The notes under the pieces: generated by a model
Told to the model about the DNA's origin: nothing
What the model saw: the letters and a program-made list of their open reading frames with translations, nothing else
The model's database searches: none
Shown: piece by piece, positions 37,017-45,441 of the stretch
Position numbering within the stretch: the first letter of the stretch is position 1
Layout: every line of letters starts with the position of its first letter
Made by a program: the position numbers and the translations under genes
Assembly (NCBI GenBank): GCA_035633215.1
Contig: DASQFI010000007.1
Span: 183,902-247,901 of the forward strand
DNA: 64,000 bases
Reading direction: 5' to 3'
DNA from: DASQFI01 sp035633215
GTDB lineage: Bacteria; Acidobacteriota; Vicinamibacteria; Vicinamibacterales; SCN-69-37

Positions 37017-38303
37017 ATGAACGATGCGTGGGAGGTCGTCCATGGCGACGTGTACGTCGCCGACGGGCGCATCGCCGCGGTGGGCGCGATCCCCACGGGG
37101 GCTCGCCCGGATTCCACGATCGACGCCGGTGGCCTCATCGTGCTTCCCGGCTTCGTGCAGACCCACATCCATGTGTGCCAGACGCTCTTCCGCGGACTCG
37201 CCGAGGATCTGCCGCTCCTCGAGTGGCTGCGCCGTCGCGTCTGGCCGCTCGAGGCGGCGCACGACGACCGGACGCTCGGCGTGGCGGCGCGCCTCGCTGC
37301 CGCCGAGCTCCAGCTCGGCGGGACGACCACGGTGTTGACGATGGAGACGGTGCACGGCACCGCGGCGGTTTTCGATGCGCTCGCGCCGACCGGATTGCGC
37401 GCGACGATCGGCAAGTGCCTGATGGACGTGCGTGGCGAGGCGCCGGCGCGCCTGTATCAGCCCGCCAGAGAGGGGCTGGACGAGACGCTGGCGCTTCAGA
37501 AGCAGTGGAGCGCGTCGGCCAATGGCCGGCTGCGAGCCGCCCTGGCCCCTCGATTCGCCCTCTCCTGCACCCGCGAGCTGCTGGAGGCGACCGCGGCCGC
37601 GTCGGTCGAGCACGATTTGCTCGTGCACACCCATGCGTCCGAACAGCGCGACGAGATCGCGCTCGTGCGGGCGCAAACCGGGCTCGACAACGTGGCGTAT
37701 TTCGCGTCGATCGGCCTTGCGACACACCGTCTGTGCGCCGCACACTGCGTCTGGGTCACCGACGCCGAACAGCAGTTGCTCGCCGAGCATCGCGTCAAGG
37801 TGCTCCACTGTCCCGGCTCGAATCTCAAGCTGGGCTCGGGCATCGCGCCCGTCCCGGAAATGCGTGCGCGCGGGATCGGCGTGTCGATCGGCGCTGACGG
37901 CGCGGCGTGCAACAACACGCTCGACATGTTTTACGAGATGCGTCTGGCGGCGTCGCTGCAGGCGATGCGACGGGGACCGGGTGCGCTGCCGGCGCGGGAC
38001 GTCGTGGCCATGGCCACGCGTGAAGGCGCGCGCGCGCTCGGGCTTGAACACGAGATCGGATCGATCCAGGTCGGCAAGAAGGCCGACCTGGTGCTGGTCG
38101 AGACGCGCGAACCGCACCAATCGCCGGGGCCTGATCCGTACGCCCGCCTGGTGTTTGCCAGCCGCGCGAGCGACGTGCGATTGACGATGGTGGACGGCGT
38201 CGTCGTCGCGCGTGACGGCCAGATCGCGTGGGGCGACCGCGCCCGCATCGCGCACGAGGCGAACGAGACCGCGCGCACGCTCATCGGCAGGGCCGGCATT
38301 TGA
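37017..38303 (+). CDS. Deaminase-type amidohydrolase (SAH/MTA deaminase, TrzN/SsnA-like)
   Basis: 428 residues from ATG at 37017. The family metal site is seen: PGFVQTHIHVCQTLFRGL (HxH), HTHASEQRDE (His), HCVWVTDAEQQLLAEH, and SIGADGAACNNTLDMF (Asp). Family members deaminate adenosine derivatives, 8-oxoguanine or s-triazines; the substrate is not clear. The frame is open upstream as ASTLFRDATILTMNDAW, matching the family N-terminus, back to ATA at 36978 that overlaps the TAG of the PBP gene. No canonical start exists in that stretch, so translation may begin at a non-canonical codon. Confidence 0.87.
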   Translation: MNDAWEVVHGDVYVADGRIAAVGAIPTGARPDSTIDAGGLIVLPGFVQTHIHVCQTLFRGLAEDLPLLEWLRRRVWPLEAAHDDRTLGVAARLAAAELQLGGTTTVLTMETVHGTAAVFDALAPTGLRATIGKCLMDVRGEAPARLYQPAREGLDETLALQKQWSASANGRLRAALAPRFALSCTRELLEATAAASVEHDLLVHTHASEQRDEIALVRAQTGLDNVAYFASIGLATHRLCAAHCVWVTDAEQQLLAEHRVKVLHCPGSNLKLGSGIAPVPEMRARGIGVSIGADGAACNNTLDMFYEMRLAASLQAMRRGPGALPARDVVAMATREGARALGLEHEIGSIQVGKKADLVLVETREPHQSPGPDPYARLVFASRASDVRLTMVDGVVVARDGQIAWGDRARIAHEANETARTLIGRAGI

Positions 38304-38327
38304 CAGACTGCTGGAGAACGCAGTCTG
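38304..38327 (+). terminator. Perfect 8-bp hairpin after the amidohydrolase
   Basis: CAGACTGC (38304-38311) pairs with GCAGTCTG (38320-38327) across an 8-base loop, starting one base after the stop codon. No T-run follows, so it may be a structural end or attenuator rather than a classic terminator. Confidence 0.45.
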
Positions 38328-38353
38328 AACTTCGAACTTCGAACTTCGAACTT
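38326..38353. repeat. Period-7 GAACTTC array, single orientation
   Basis: Four tandem GAACTTC heptamers, continuing imperfectly to about 38385. It is the same unit as in the inverted pair at 2086-2236. Confidence 0.75.
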
Positions 38354-38422
38354 CGGACTGGAAACTGCGAACTTGAGTGTCGAACTGGACCTGCCAAACG
38401 GCGGCGCCTCGAGGGCGTTTGT

Positions 38423-38458
38423 TATACTGGATTAGCACTCTGAGGGTGCGACTGCTAA
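38423..38458 (+). promoter_or_regulatory. CIRCE operator with -10 box upstream of hrcA
   Basis: TTAGCACTC (38432-38440), 9-base spacer, GACTGCTAA (38450-38458): one mismatch from the consensus CIRCE arm GAGTGCTAA. A TATACT -10 (38423-38428) lies just before it, so HrcA binding would block transcription. This implies autoregulated heat-shock control of the operon. Confidence 0.9.
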
Positions 38459-38468
38459 CAGCGCGGAC

Positions 38469-39515
38469 ATGAATCCCGATCTCACCGAACGTCAGCGCCG
38501 GATCCTCGCGCGGCTCGTCGGCGAATACATCGAGCAGGGTGAGCCCATCTCGTCGTCCTGGCTTGCCGAGCACAGCGCACTCGGGGTGTCGTCGGCGACG
38601 GTGCGCAACATCCTCGCGCGCCTCGAAGAGCACGGCCTCGTGCGGCAGCCGCACACGTCGGCCGGCCGCGTGCCAACCGATTCCGGTTACAGGTTCTACG
38701 TAGACGGCCTGCTGGGCGCGCGCAAGCGCCAGCGGCTGGTTCCCGAGCTCGAGGCCCGCCTTCGCCGGGCCGGCACCGTGAGCGATCTCCTGGAGAATGC
38801 CTCCCAGGAACTTTCGCGCGCGTCGCATCACGTCGGGTTTGCCATGGCGCCCGCGAGCCAGACCATCCGGCTGCAACACATCGACTTCGTCAGCCTCGAC
38901 GGGCGGCGCGTCCTGGTCGTCGTCGTCGCGACCGGCGGGCAGATCAACCACAAGGTCATCGAGCCCGAGGAAGAGCAGGACTCGGCGGCGCTGCACGAGG
39001 CGGCCAACTACATCAATCACGAGTTCAGCGGCCTGACGCTGCACGAAGCGCGGGGCGCCATTCTCGAGCAACTGCGTCAGGAACGGGTCGTCTACGACGT
39101 GCTCATGGCGCGGGCGCTCCGGCTGGCGCAAACGGGACTGGAGGACGTCGGATCCGAAGAGACGCTCCACGTGCAAGGCGCCTCGCTGCTGCTGGACGGA
39201 TTGCTCGGAGAGCTGGCCGATCGCGACCGCACGCTTGACACGCTGCGCGCCCTGGTCGGCATGATCGAAGAGAAACATCGCCTGATTCAACTGCTGACGC
39301 AGTACCTCGAAGCGTCGGGACTGACCGTGGTCATTGGCTCGGAGCATTCGCATCCGGACTTCCATGCCTTCAGCCTGGTCGCCTCGACGTTTCAGGACGG
39401 CGATCGCACCGGCACGATCGGCGTCATCGGCCCGACGCGCATGCGCTATCAGCGCGCGATCGCCGTCGTGGACGGCATGTCCCAGGCGGTGACCAAAGCG
39501 CTGGAAGGACAGTGA
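38469..39515 (+). CDS. hrcA: Heat-shock repressor HrcA
   Basis: 348 residues. HrcA binds CIRCE and represses chaperone operons until heat shock engages GroEL. The winged helix (LTERQRRILARLVGEYIEQG, LGVSSATVRNILARLEEHG) and the family's VPTDSGYRFYVDGLL and GLTVVIGSEHSHPDFHAFSLV segments are present. It is first in the operon and follows its own operator. Confidence 0.97.
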   Translation: MNPDLTERQRRILARLVGEYIEQGEPISSSWLAEHSALGVSSATVRNILARLEEHGLVRQPHTSAGRVPTDSGYRFYVDGLLGARKRQRLVPELEARLRRAGTVSDLLENASQELSRASHHVGFAMAPASQTIRLQHIDFVSLDGRRVLVVVVATGGQINHKVIEPEEEQDSAALHEAANYINHEFSGLTLHEARGAILEQLRQERVVYDVLMARALRLAQTGLEDVGSEETLHVQGASLLLDGLLGELADRDRTLDTLRALVGMIEEKHRLIQLLTQYLEASGLTVVIGSEHSHPDFHAFSLVASTFQDGDRTGTIGVIGPTRMRYQRAIAVVDGMSQAVTKALEGQ

Positions 39516-40039
39516 TGGCCAAAGACGACGTGAATGTGAGCGAGCCGCCAGACGCAGCCGAGACGGGCGGGCCCGTCCCCGACACCCAGGCGCTGCGGGC
39601 CGAACGCGACGATCTCTACGATCGACTGTTGCGGACGACCGCCGATTTCGACAACCACCGCAAACGGATCGAACGCGAGCGGCGCGACTCGTCGCAGGCC
39701 GCGGCCGCCGATCTGATTGCCGACCTTCTGCCGGTCGTCGACGACCTCGAGCGCGCGCTGTCGGTCTCCGCCACGGCGACCACGGACTCCGAGGGGGCGG
39801 CCGCGCTGCGCCGCGGCGTCGAGCTCATCCACCGGCAGCTCCTCGAGGTCCTCCGCCGGCGCGGCGTCGAGCCGTTCGAATCGGTGGGCCAGGAGTTCGA
39901 TCCCGCCTGGCACGAGGCGATTGCTCACGAGCCGGGCAGCGACCGGCCCGAAGGCGAGATCCTCGGCGAAGTGAGGCGCGGCTACCGGCTGGGTCAGAAG
40001 CTGCTCCGCCCCGCTCAAGTGCGGGTGGCCAAGGCGTGA
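39515..40039 (+). CDS. grpE: Nucleotide exchange factor GrpE
   Basis: 174 residues from ATG at 39515, overlapping the hrcA stop (TGATG). GrpE releases ADP from DnaK. A long coiled coil (ALRAERDDLYDRLLRTTADF) precedes a beta domain. The hallmark DFDNHRKRIERERRD and EEFDPAWHEAI-like stretch (VGQEFDPAWHEAIAHE) are present. It overlaps dnaJ by 4 bp. No dnaK gene lies between grpE and dnaJ, unlike the common order. Confidence 0.95.
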   Translation: MAKDDVNVSEPPDAAETGGPVPDTQALRAERDDLYDRLLRTTADFDNHRKRIERERRDSSQAAAADLIADLLPVVDDLERALSVSATATTDSEGAAALRRGVELIHRQLLEVLRRRGVEPFESVGQEFDPAWHEAIAHEPGSDRPEGEILGEVRRGYRLGQKLLRPAQVRVAKA

Positions 40040-41172
40040 GCCGGCGGGACTACTACGAGGTGCTCGGGGTGACGCGCTCGTCGGCCGAGCAGGACATCAA
40101 GAGTGCGTACCGCAAGCTCGCGCTGAAATACCACCCCGATCGCAACCCCGGGGACAAACAGGCCGAAGAGCAATTCAAGGAAGCCGCCGAAGCGTATTCG
40201 GTGCTCGGCGATGCGGAGAAGCGCGCACGATACGACCGGTTCGGCTACGCGGGCGTGTCGGCAGGCGTCGACGGCGGAGCGGGCTTCAACCCCGACATCT
40301 TCGCGGACTTCTCGGACATCCTCGGCGACTTCTTCGGGTTCGGCGGCGGGTTTGGCGGCGCACGCCGCGGAGGGCCAACGCGCGGCGCGGACCTCCGCTT
40401 CGACCTCGAGATCACCTTTGACGATTCGTTCACAGGCACCGAGACCACCATCCAGATTCCACGCGACGAGACCTGCGTCACGTGCAAAGGCTCCGGCGCC
40501 GCGCCGGGCACCTCGCGCGAACCATGCACGCAGTGCCGCGGCACCGGCCAGTTGCGATATCAGCAGGGGTTTCTCGTCGTCGCGCGCACGTGCGGACACT
40601 GCGGCGGCACCGGACAGATCGTCCGGCAGCCCTGTACCGACTGCCGCGGGACTGGACACGTCACGCGGGACCGGCGCGTCACCGTGAAGATCCCGGCCGG
40701 CATCGCGGAAGGACAACGGCTGCGCCTCCAGGGCGAGGGCGAGCACGGCGCCGCAGGCGGTCCACCCGGAGACTTGTACGTCGTCATCCACGTGCGGCCG
40801 CATCCCGTCTTCCACCGCGAAAACGATGACCTGTTCGTCGAAGTTGCTGTCCCCTACCCGGTGATGGCGATGGGCGGGTCGTTCAAGATCGATGGCCCCG
40901 CTGGAACGATTGACGTCGACGTCTCGGCAGGCACCGCAAGCGGCACGCTGCTGCCGTTCCGCGGCAAGGGTATGCCGAGCGTGACCGGCCGCGGCAAAGG
41001 GACGCTGTACGTGCGAGCGGTCGTGGACGTCCCGAAGAAGCTCAGCAAGGACCAGAAGAAGCTGGTCGCCGATCTCGCGAAGAGCATGCCGGCCGAGAAG
41101 ATCGAGGCGACGGCCGTCGAGGAGAATCGCGAGAAGCCGTTCTTCGAACGAGTCAAAGATCTTTTCGGCTGA
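40036..41172 (+). CDS. dnaJ: Chaperone DnaJ
   Basis: 378 residues from GTG at 40036 that overlaps the grpE stop. The J domain shows DYYEVLGVTRSS and LKYHPDRNPGD (HPD, about residue 35). A Gly/Phe-rich linker (FFGFGGGFGG) follows. The zinc domain has four CxxCxGxG repeats (CVTCKGSG, CTQCRGTG, CGHCGGTG, CTDCRGTG) near 150-215. The C-terminal substrate domain ends with KPFFERVKDLFG. A complete type I DnaJ. Confidence 0.97.
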   Translation: MSRRDYYEVLGVTRSSAEQDIKSAYRKLALKYHPDRNPGDKQAEEQFKEAAEAYSVLGDAEKRARYDRFGYAGVSAGVDGGAGFNPDIFADFSDILGDFFGFGGGFGGARRGGPTRGADLRFDLEITFDDSFTGTETTIQIPRDETCVTCKGSGAAPGTSREPCTQCRGTGQLRYQQGFLVVARTCGHCGGTGQIVRQPCTDCRGTGHVTRDRRVTVKIPAGIAEGQRLRLQGEGEHGAAGGPPGDLYVVIHVRPHPVFHRENDDLFVEVAVPYPVMAMGGSFKIDGPAGTIDVDVSAGTASGTLLPFRGKGMPSVTGRGKGTLYVRAVVDVPKKLSKDQKKLVADLAKSMPAEKIEATAVEENREKPFFERVKDLFG

Positions 41173-41181
41173 CGACTGGAC

Positions 41182-42054
41182 TTGGCGCGCACCTATCCCG
41201 CGCTCGATCTCCACTGGCCCACTCCCCCCGACGCCGACACTATCGATCGCACCCTGGCTGCGATTGACGACGACGCTCCCACGGCTGTCGAGCCCAGCCC
41301 GGCCGGAATGCGGGTGTTTTTTTCGTCGCCTGCAATGCGCGACCGCGCGGCGACGAGAGTCGCCGACCTGACCCCGGCCCCATCCCTCCGGCCGATCGAT
41401 GTTCCAGACGAAGATTGGGCCGCAAGGAGCCAGGCGTCGCTGGGACCGGTCACGGTCGGCCGGATTGTCGTTGCGCCGCCATGGGCACGCGGCCCGGCCT
41501 CTGGCTCGAACGAGATCGAAATCGTCATCCTGCCATCGATGGGGTTCGGCACTGGCCACCACGCGTCCACACGGCTGTGCCTGCGGTTGCTCCAGGCCGT
41601 GCGCGTCGCCGGAAAGCGCGTACTCGACGTCGGAACCGGATCCGGGGTTCTCGCGCTCGCCGGTGCCCGCCTTGGCGCTGGACCCGTGCTGGCGGTTGAT
41701 TGCGATCCTGACGCGCTGGCTTCGGCGGCCGACAATCTGCAGTTGAACGACATGACCGGCCTGATCGAGCTTCGCCTGTTCGACCTGGCGGCCGACCTGG
41801 ATCATGACGGCGGTGGATTTGATGGGGTGCTGGCGAATCTCACCGGCGGTCTGTTGATTCGATATGCGGACCAGTTAGGCCGGCTGGCTACCCCCGACGG
41901 GTTTCTTCTCGTGAGCGGGTTCGAACGCTTCGAGGCCGAAGCGGTCTGTGCGGCGTTTGCCGCTGTCGGGTGGAGTCAGGACCAGCGATTGGACGAGGAC
42001 GACTGGACCGGCCTGACGCTCACGTCCACCCCCACTCGGCCCACAGCGCGCTGA
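41182..42054 (+). CDS. prmA: Ribosomal protein L11 methyltransferase
   Basis: 290 residues from TTG at 41182. PrmA methylates the ribosomal protein L11 with S-adenosylmethionine. The family motifs GFGTGHHASTRLCLRLLQ (about 120) and VLDVGTGSGVLALAGARLGA (SAM-binding) plus VDCDPDALASAADNLQLN are visible, followed by GVLANLTGGLLIRYADQLG. It follows dnaJ by 9 bp and shares the heat-shock operon. Its last 35 bp overlap convergent rsmE. Confidence 0.94.
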   Translation: MARTYPALDLHWPTPPDADTIDRTLAAIDDDAPTAVEPSPAGMRVFFSSPAMRDRAATRVADLTPAPSLRPIDVPDEDWAARSQASLGPVTVGRIVVAPPWARGPASGSNEIEIVILPSMGFGTGHHASTRLCLRLLQAVRVAGKRVLDVGTGSGVLALAGARLGAGPVLAVDCDPDALASAADNLQLNDMTGLIELRLFDLAADLDHDGGGFDGVLANLTGGLLIRYADQLGRLATPDGFLLVSGFERFEAEAVCAAFAAVGWSQDQRLDEDDWTGLTLTSTPTRPTAR

Positions 42055-42763
42055 GCAGGACGATTGGGGCCGATTCGGCCCGGAGCGTCCGGGGGCCCAG
42101 CTGCATCCGGCGCGCCCCGTGCTGGACCGCCAGATCGACTTCGGCCCGTGACCAGCCACCTTCGGGGCCGACCAGCACCAACGCTGTTTTCGGACGCGTC
42201 TGGACCGCCGGAAGGGCCGGAGTCTCCGCCACGGGCTCCGTCGCGATGACGGTCCAATCGCGCGCGACCTCGCCGACCACAGTCTGGAACGACGCGATCG
42301 ACGTGACGACCGGCACCACGGCCCGCCCGCACTGCTTGGCCGAGGCGACGGCGACTCTCCCCCATCTCAGCCGGGCCTTGTCGCCTTCCCTCGCGCGGCC
42401 GGCCACCGCCACGTGCGCGGTGGACATCGGGACAATCTCCGCGACGCCAAGCATCGTCGCGTCCCGAACAACCGCGTCCATCTGGTCGCCTTTGAGCAGT
42501 CCGATCGCGAGGATGACGCGAACTGGCGGCTCCGGCACGGGCGTGAGCGGCCGGCCGAGCTCGGCGCCCATGGATCGGCCAGTCGTCGAGAGGCGTGCCG
42601 CCCATTCGTGCCCGGCGCCGTCGAAGACGGCGACCTCGTCGCCCGCGCGAAGCCGCAACACATGTTTCAAATGATGCGCTTCCTCCGCCGAGAGCTCGAC
42701 GAGCGGCTGATATGCCCGCGCGGCCGGCGCGTACACCCGTGCGGCTGGCTTGTTCGTCTCCAT
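42020..42763 (-). CDS. rsmE: 16S rRNA m3U1498 methyltransferase
   Basis: 247 residues from ATG at 42763. RsmE methylates U1498 of 16S rRNA. The PUA-like N-terminus (YQPLVELSAEEAHHLKHVLRL) and the knotted SPOUT core with LVLVGPEGGWSRAEV, LGPRTLRAESAPIVLLS are present. The ATG directly follows the end of the inverted-repeat element 42765-42835 (AGACCTGACCCA-ATG), with no Shine-Dalgarno sequence. Confidence 0.94.
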   Translation of the reverse strand: METNKPAARVYAPAARAYQPLVELSAEEAHHLKHVLRLRAGDEVAVFDGAGHEWAARLSTTGRSMGAELGRPLTPVPEPPVRVILAIGLLKGDQMDAVVRDATMLGVAEIVPMSTAHVAVAGRAREGDKARLRWGRVAVASAKQCGRAVVPVVTSIASFQTVVGEVARDWTVIATEPVAETPALPAVQTRPKTALVLVGPEGGWSRAEVDLAVQHGARRMQLGPRTLRAESAPIVLLSALWAEWGWT

Positions 42764-42764
42764 T

Positions 42765-42835
42765 GGGTCAGGTCTTCTATTGCAACATCCGCGCGAATCT
42801 TTCAAGTGAATGTTGCAATACAAGATCTGACGCCC
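42765..42835. repeat. Inverted repeat GGGTCAGGTCTT...AAGATCTGACGCCC between divergent starts
   Basis: The left arm (42765-42788, GGGTCAGGTCTTCTATTGCAACAT split as two short parts) and right arm (42810-42835, ATGTTGCAAT then AAGATCTGACGCCC) pair over about 22 bp with one indel. The same outer motif, GGGGTCAGGTCTTG, forms the element at 45343-45441. Confidence 0.85.
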
Positions 42836-42861
42836 GCGTGTCTCGATATACTTCGGTCGCA

Positions 42862-43830
42862 GTGGCGTTCCGCGGGCAGACACTCGGGAAGTACCGCATC
42901 ATCGAACCGCTCGGCAGCGGCGGGTTCGGCACGGTGTACCTGGCCGAAGATACCTGGATCGACAAGCGGGTCGCGATCAAGGTGCCGCACCGGCAGTCCC
43001 TGGACTTCGGCGAGCTCCTCCGCGAGCCGCGGCTGCTCGCCTCGCTCAACCATCCGAACATCGTCACGGTCATCACCGCGGAGAAGCAGGACAACACGTT
43101 CTTCATCGTGATGGAGTATGTCCCCGGCGACACGCTGGAGACGATCATCATGACGCGGGGCGCGCTCGATCTGACGATGGCGCTCGACTATACGTGTCAG
43201 ATCGCGAACGCGGTCGAGCACGCCCACAAGCAGGGCGTCATCCACCGCGACCTGCGGCCCGCCAACGTCTTCGTCACCGAGAAAGGGCTGCTGAAAGTCG
43301 GGGATTTCGGGACGTCGCGCTTCCTCGAGATCGCCGCGCACGGCACGACGGTGATCGGCAGCCCGCCCTACATGGCGCCGGAGCAGTTCGAAGGCCGGGC
43401 CGTCTTCGCCTCGGACCTGTACTCGCTCGGCATCACGATCTACCAGATGCTCACGGGGGTCCTGCCGTACGACACGCCTACGCCGTCGGATCTCGAACGG
43501 CTTCGCCGCGGCGAACTTGTGTCGCCGCCCGGGGAGAGAAATCCCGCCATCCCGCCGGTCATCGACGCCATTGTGATGAAGGCGCTCTCGGCCGACGTCG
43601 GCACGCGGTACCAGCGCGCCGAGGAGCTGCTCGTCGCGCTGCTCGACGCGCGGAAAAATCTGTTACGGCGGACGCCCGCCGAGCCGATGGCCGCCGTGGG
43701 CGGCGCGCGGCACATCACCACCGCGCGCATCCGCACACGAGAAATGTCAGCGGGCCGTTTTTGCTGGAATTGCCGCAAGCCGCTGCCCGCACGCGCCGCG
43801 CGCTGCCCCTTCTGTGGAGAAAACCAGTAG
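42862..43830 (+). CDS. Soluble Ser/Thr protein kinase with C-terminal zinc ribbon
   Basis: 322 residues from GTG at 42862; the upstream part of the frame is antisense to rsmE. All catalytic kinase elements are present: GSGGFGTVYLAED (G-loop), VAIKVPHR (Lys), VIHRDLRPANVF (catalytic Asp; the usual Lys is Arg), VGDFGTSRFL (DFG) and PPYMAPEQFEG. It has no membrane segment. The C-terminus ends with FCWNCRKPLPARAARCPFCGE, a four-Cys zinc ribbon, unusual for bacterial kinases that normally carry PASTA or PEGA domains. The target is unknown. Confidence 0.9.
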   Translation: MAFRGQTLGKYRIIEPLGSGGFGTVYLAEDTWIDKRVAIKVPHRQSLDFGELLREPRLLASLNHPNIVTVITAEKQDNTFFIVMEYVPGDTLETIIMTRGALDLTMALDYTCQIANAVEHAHKQGVIHRDLRPANVFVTEKGLLKVGDFGTSRFLEIAAHGTTVIGSPPYMAPEQFEGRAVFASDLYSLGITIYQMLTGVLPYDTPTPSDLERLRRGELVSPPGERNPAIPPVIDAIVMKALSADVGTRYQRAEELLVALLDARKNLLRRTPAEPMAAVGGARHITTARIRTREMSAGRFCWNCRKPLPARAARCPFCGENQ

Positions 43831-43892
43831 CGTACTGGTAAGATTCTCGCAAGAAAGTTCGCGCACCGCCCGCCAAGTCCCAGGAGTTCCTC

Positions 43893-44861
43893 ATGTCCTT
43901 CAGCGGCACCGGCAAGGTGTGGATGAACGGCAAGATCGTCGATTGGGCCGACGCGAGTATTCACATCGCGTCGCACGTCATCCATTACGGTTCGGCGGTT
44001 TTCGAAGGACTGCGCTGTTACCAGACCCAGCAGGGCTCGGCGTTCTTCCGGCTCGACGCGCACATGCGACGGCTGTACGACTCGGCGCGGATCTACCGCA
44101 TGGACTACGGACTCGACCGCGAGGCCTTCACCCAAGCCGTCGTCGAGACCGTGCAGGCCAACGGCCTCGAAGCCTGCTACATCCGCCCGGTCCTCTACCG
44201 CGGCTATCACACGCTCGGCATCAACCCGCTTCCGTGTCCGGTGGAGGCCACGATCATCGTCTGGCAGTGGGACGCGTATCTCGGGACGAACGCGCTCGAG
44301 CAGGGCGTGGACGTCTGCGTGAGCTCATGGACGCGCAGCGCGCCGAACACGTTCCCCGCCATGGCCAAGTCTGTCGCCAACTACGCCAACTCCAGCCTGA
44401 TCAAGATGGAAGCGGTGCTCGACGGGTACACGGAGGGGATCGCGCTCGACGCCAACGGGCGGTTGAGTGAAGGCAGCGGACAGAATATCTTTCTCGTTCG
44501 CGACGACGTCATCTACACGCCGCCGATCGCGGCTTCGGTGCTGCCCGGCATCACGCGTGACAGCGTGATGGCGCTCGCGCAGGACCTCGGATTGCAGGTC
44601 CGCGAGCAGGAACTCCCTCGCGAGATGATCTACATCGTCGACGAGGCGTTCTTCGCGGGCACGGCCGTCGAGATCACGCCCATCAAGTCGGTCGATCGCA
44701 TCACGATCGGCGGCGGCAAGCGGGGGCCGGTGACGGCCGCCGTGCAACGGGCGTTCTTCGACTACGTCAACGGCGCGACTCCGGATCGCCATGGCTGGCT
44801 GACGCCGGTCGAAATCTCCAGCGCGCGGCGCGAAGCCGCCACGGCGGCCACGAGGAAATGA
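43893..44861 (+). CDS. ilvE: Branched-chain amino acid aminotransferase
   Basis: 322 residues with a CAGGAGTTCCTC ribosome-binding site. It transaminates Leu, Ile and Val. The fold-type IV signature is clear: HVIHYGSAVFEGLRCY, PAMAKSVANYANSSLIKMEA (Lys for PLP), ALDANGRLSEGSGQNIFLVRDD, SVLPGITRDSVMALAQDLG and AFFAGTAVEITPI. The stop lies inside a palindrome (44858-44874). Confidence 0.95.
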   Translation: MSFSGTGKVWMNGKIVDWADASIHIASHVIHYGSAVFEGLRCYQTQQGSAFFRLDAHMRRLYDSARIYRMDYGLDREAFTQAVVETVQANGLEACYIRPVLYRGYHTLGINPLPCPVEATIIVWQWDAYLGTNALEQGVDVCVSSWTRSAPNTFPAMAKSVANYANSSLIKMEAVLDGYTEGIALDANGRLSEGSGQNIFLVRDDVIYTPPIAASVLPGITRDSVMALAQDLGLQVREQELPREMIYIVDEAFFAGTAVEITPIKSVDRITIGGGKRGPVTAAVQRAFFDYVNGATPDRHGWLTPVEISSARREAATAATRK

Positions 44862-44874
44862 CCTCGGAGGTCAT
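44858..44874. repeat. Perfect palindrome ATGACCTCGGAGGTCAT
   Basis: A 17-bp palindrome of the GACCTC(C/G)GAGGTC family that contains the ilvE stop codon and sits at the place where the recX start is expected. Sister sites are at 10625 and 48142. Confidence 0.8.
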
Positions 44875-44988
44875 ACGTCTTCCGCGCGCACGACCGCCCT
44901 CCGCTTCCTGAGTCGGCGGGACTACACCACCACCGAGCTGCGCGAGCGCCTGCTGGGCCGCGGGCATGACGAGACAGAGACCGACGAG

Positions 44989-45312
44989 GTGGTTCGCGCC
45001 TTGATCGCCGACGGCACGCTCGACGACCGGCGCGTCGCCGCGGCGCACGTGCGCACGGCCGCCCGGGTGAAAGGGCGCGGCCGGCTCCGCATCGCCCGCG
45101 AGCTCGAAGCGCGTGGGGTCGAGCGCGATCTTGCCCGCGAGCTCGTCGGCGACGTCTCGACCGAGGACGAAGCGGCCGGCATCGAGCGCGTACTCGTGCG
45201 AAAGCGAGTGCCGGCGAAGCTCTCGGCGGCCGAGCGGCGAAAGATCTTCGCGCACCTGTTTCGGCGCGGATTTCCGGCCGATGCCATCAGCCAAGCGCTC
45301 CGGAAGCGCTGA
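44989..45312 (+). CDS. recX: RecX-like regulator of RecA, start codon apparently lost
   Basis: 107 residues from the first canonical start, GTG at 44989. The frame is open upstream and encodes the missing first RecX repeat, ALRFLSRRDYTTTELRERLL, typical of the N-terminus (homologues begin about 15 residues earlier). No ATG, GTG or TTG occurs in that 40-codon stretch; only CTG at 44908 could serve. Downstream are DDRRVAAAHVRTAARVKG and FAHLFRRGFPADAISQAL. The GACCTCGGAGGTC palindrome sits where the start should be, suggesting it replaced the native start. The gene may be truncated or use a non-canonical codon. Confidence 0.8.
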   Translation: MVRALIADGTLDDRRVAAAHVRTAARVKGRGRLRIARELEARGVERDLARELVGDVSTEDEAAGIERVLVRKRVPAKLSAAERRKIFAHLFRRGFPADAISQALRKR

Positions 45313-45342
45313 GGGAGGAGTCAGATAGCGATAGGAGCGATA

Positions 45343-45441
45343 GGGGTCAGGTCTTGGATTATCAGGTTTTGCGCGAGACTGCAAAGGTGTAATACAAAGC
45401 TGTTGGCCCCTCGGAAAACTGATAATCCAAGACCTGACCCC
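45343..45441. repeat. Perfect 23-bp inverted repeat ending at the alaS start codon
   Basis: GGGGTCAGGTCTTGGATTATCAG (first 20: GGGGTCAGGTCTTGGATTAT) at 45343-45365 is the exact reverse complement of 45419-45441. The 53-bp centre is unrelated. The ATG of alaS is the very next base, 45442, so the element replaces any Shine-Dalgarno region. Confidence 0.9.

Noticed and set aside
45403..45441. TTG start for alaS 13 codons upstream
   Set aside because: Those codons lie within the inverted-repeat element; ATG 45442 gives the normal AlaRS N-terminus.
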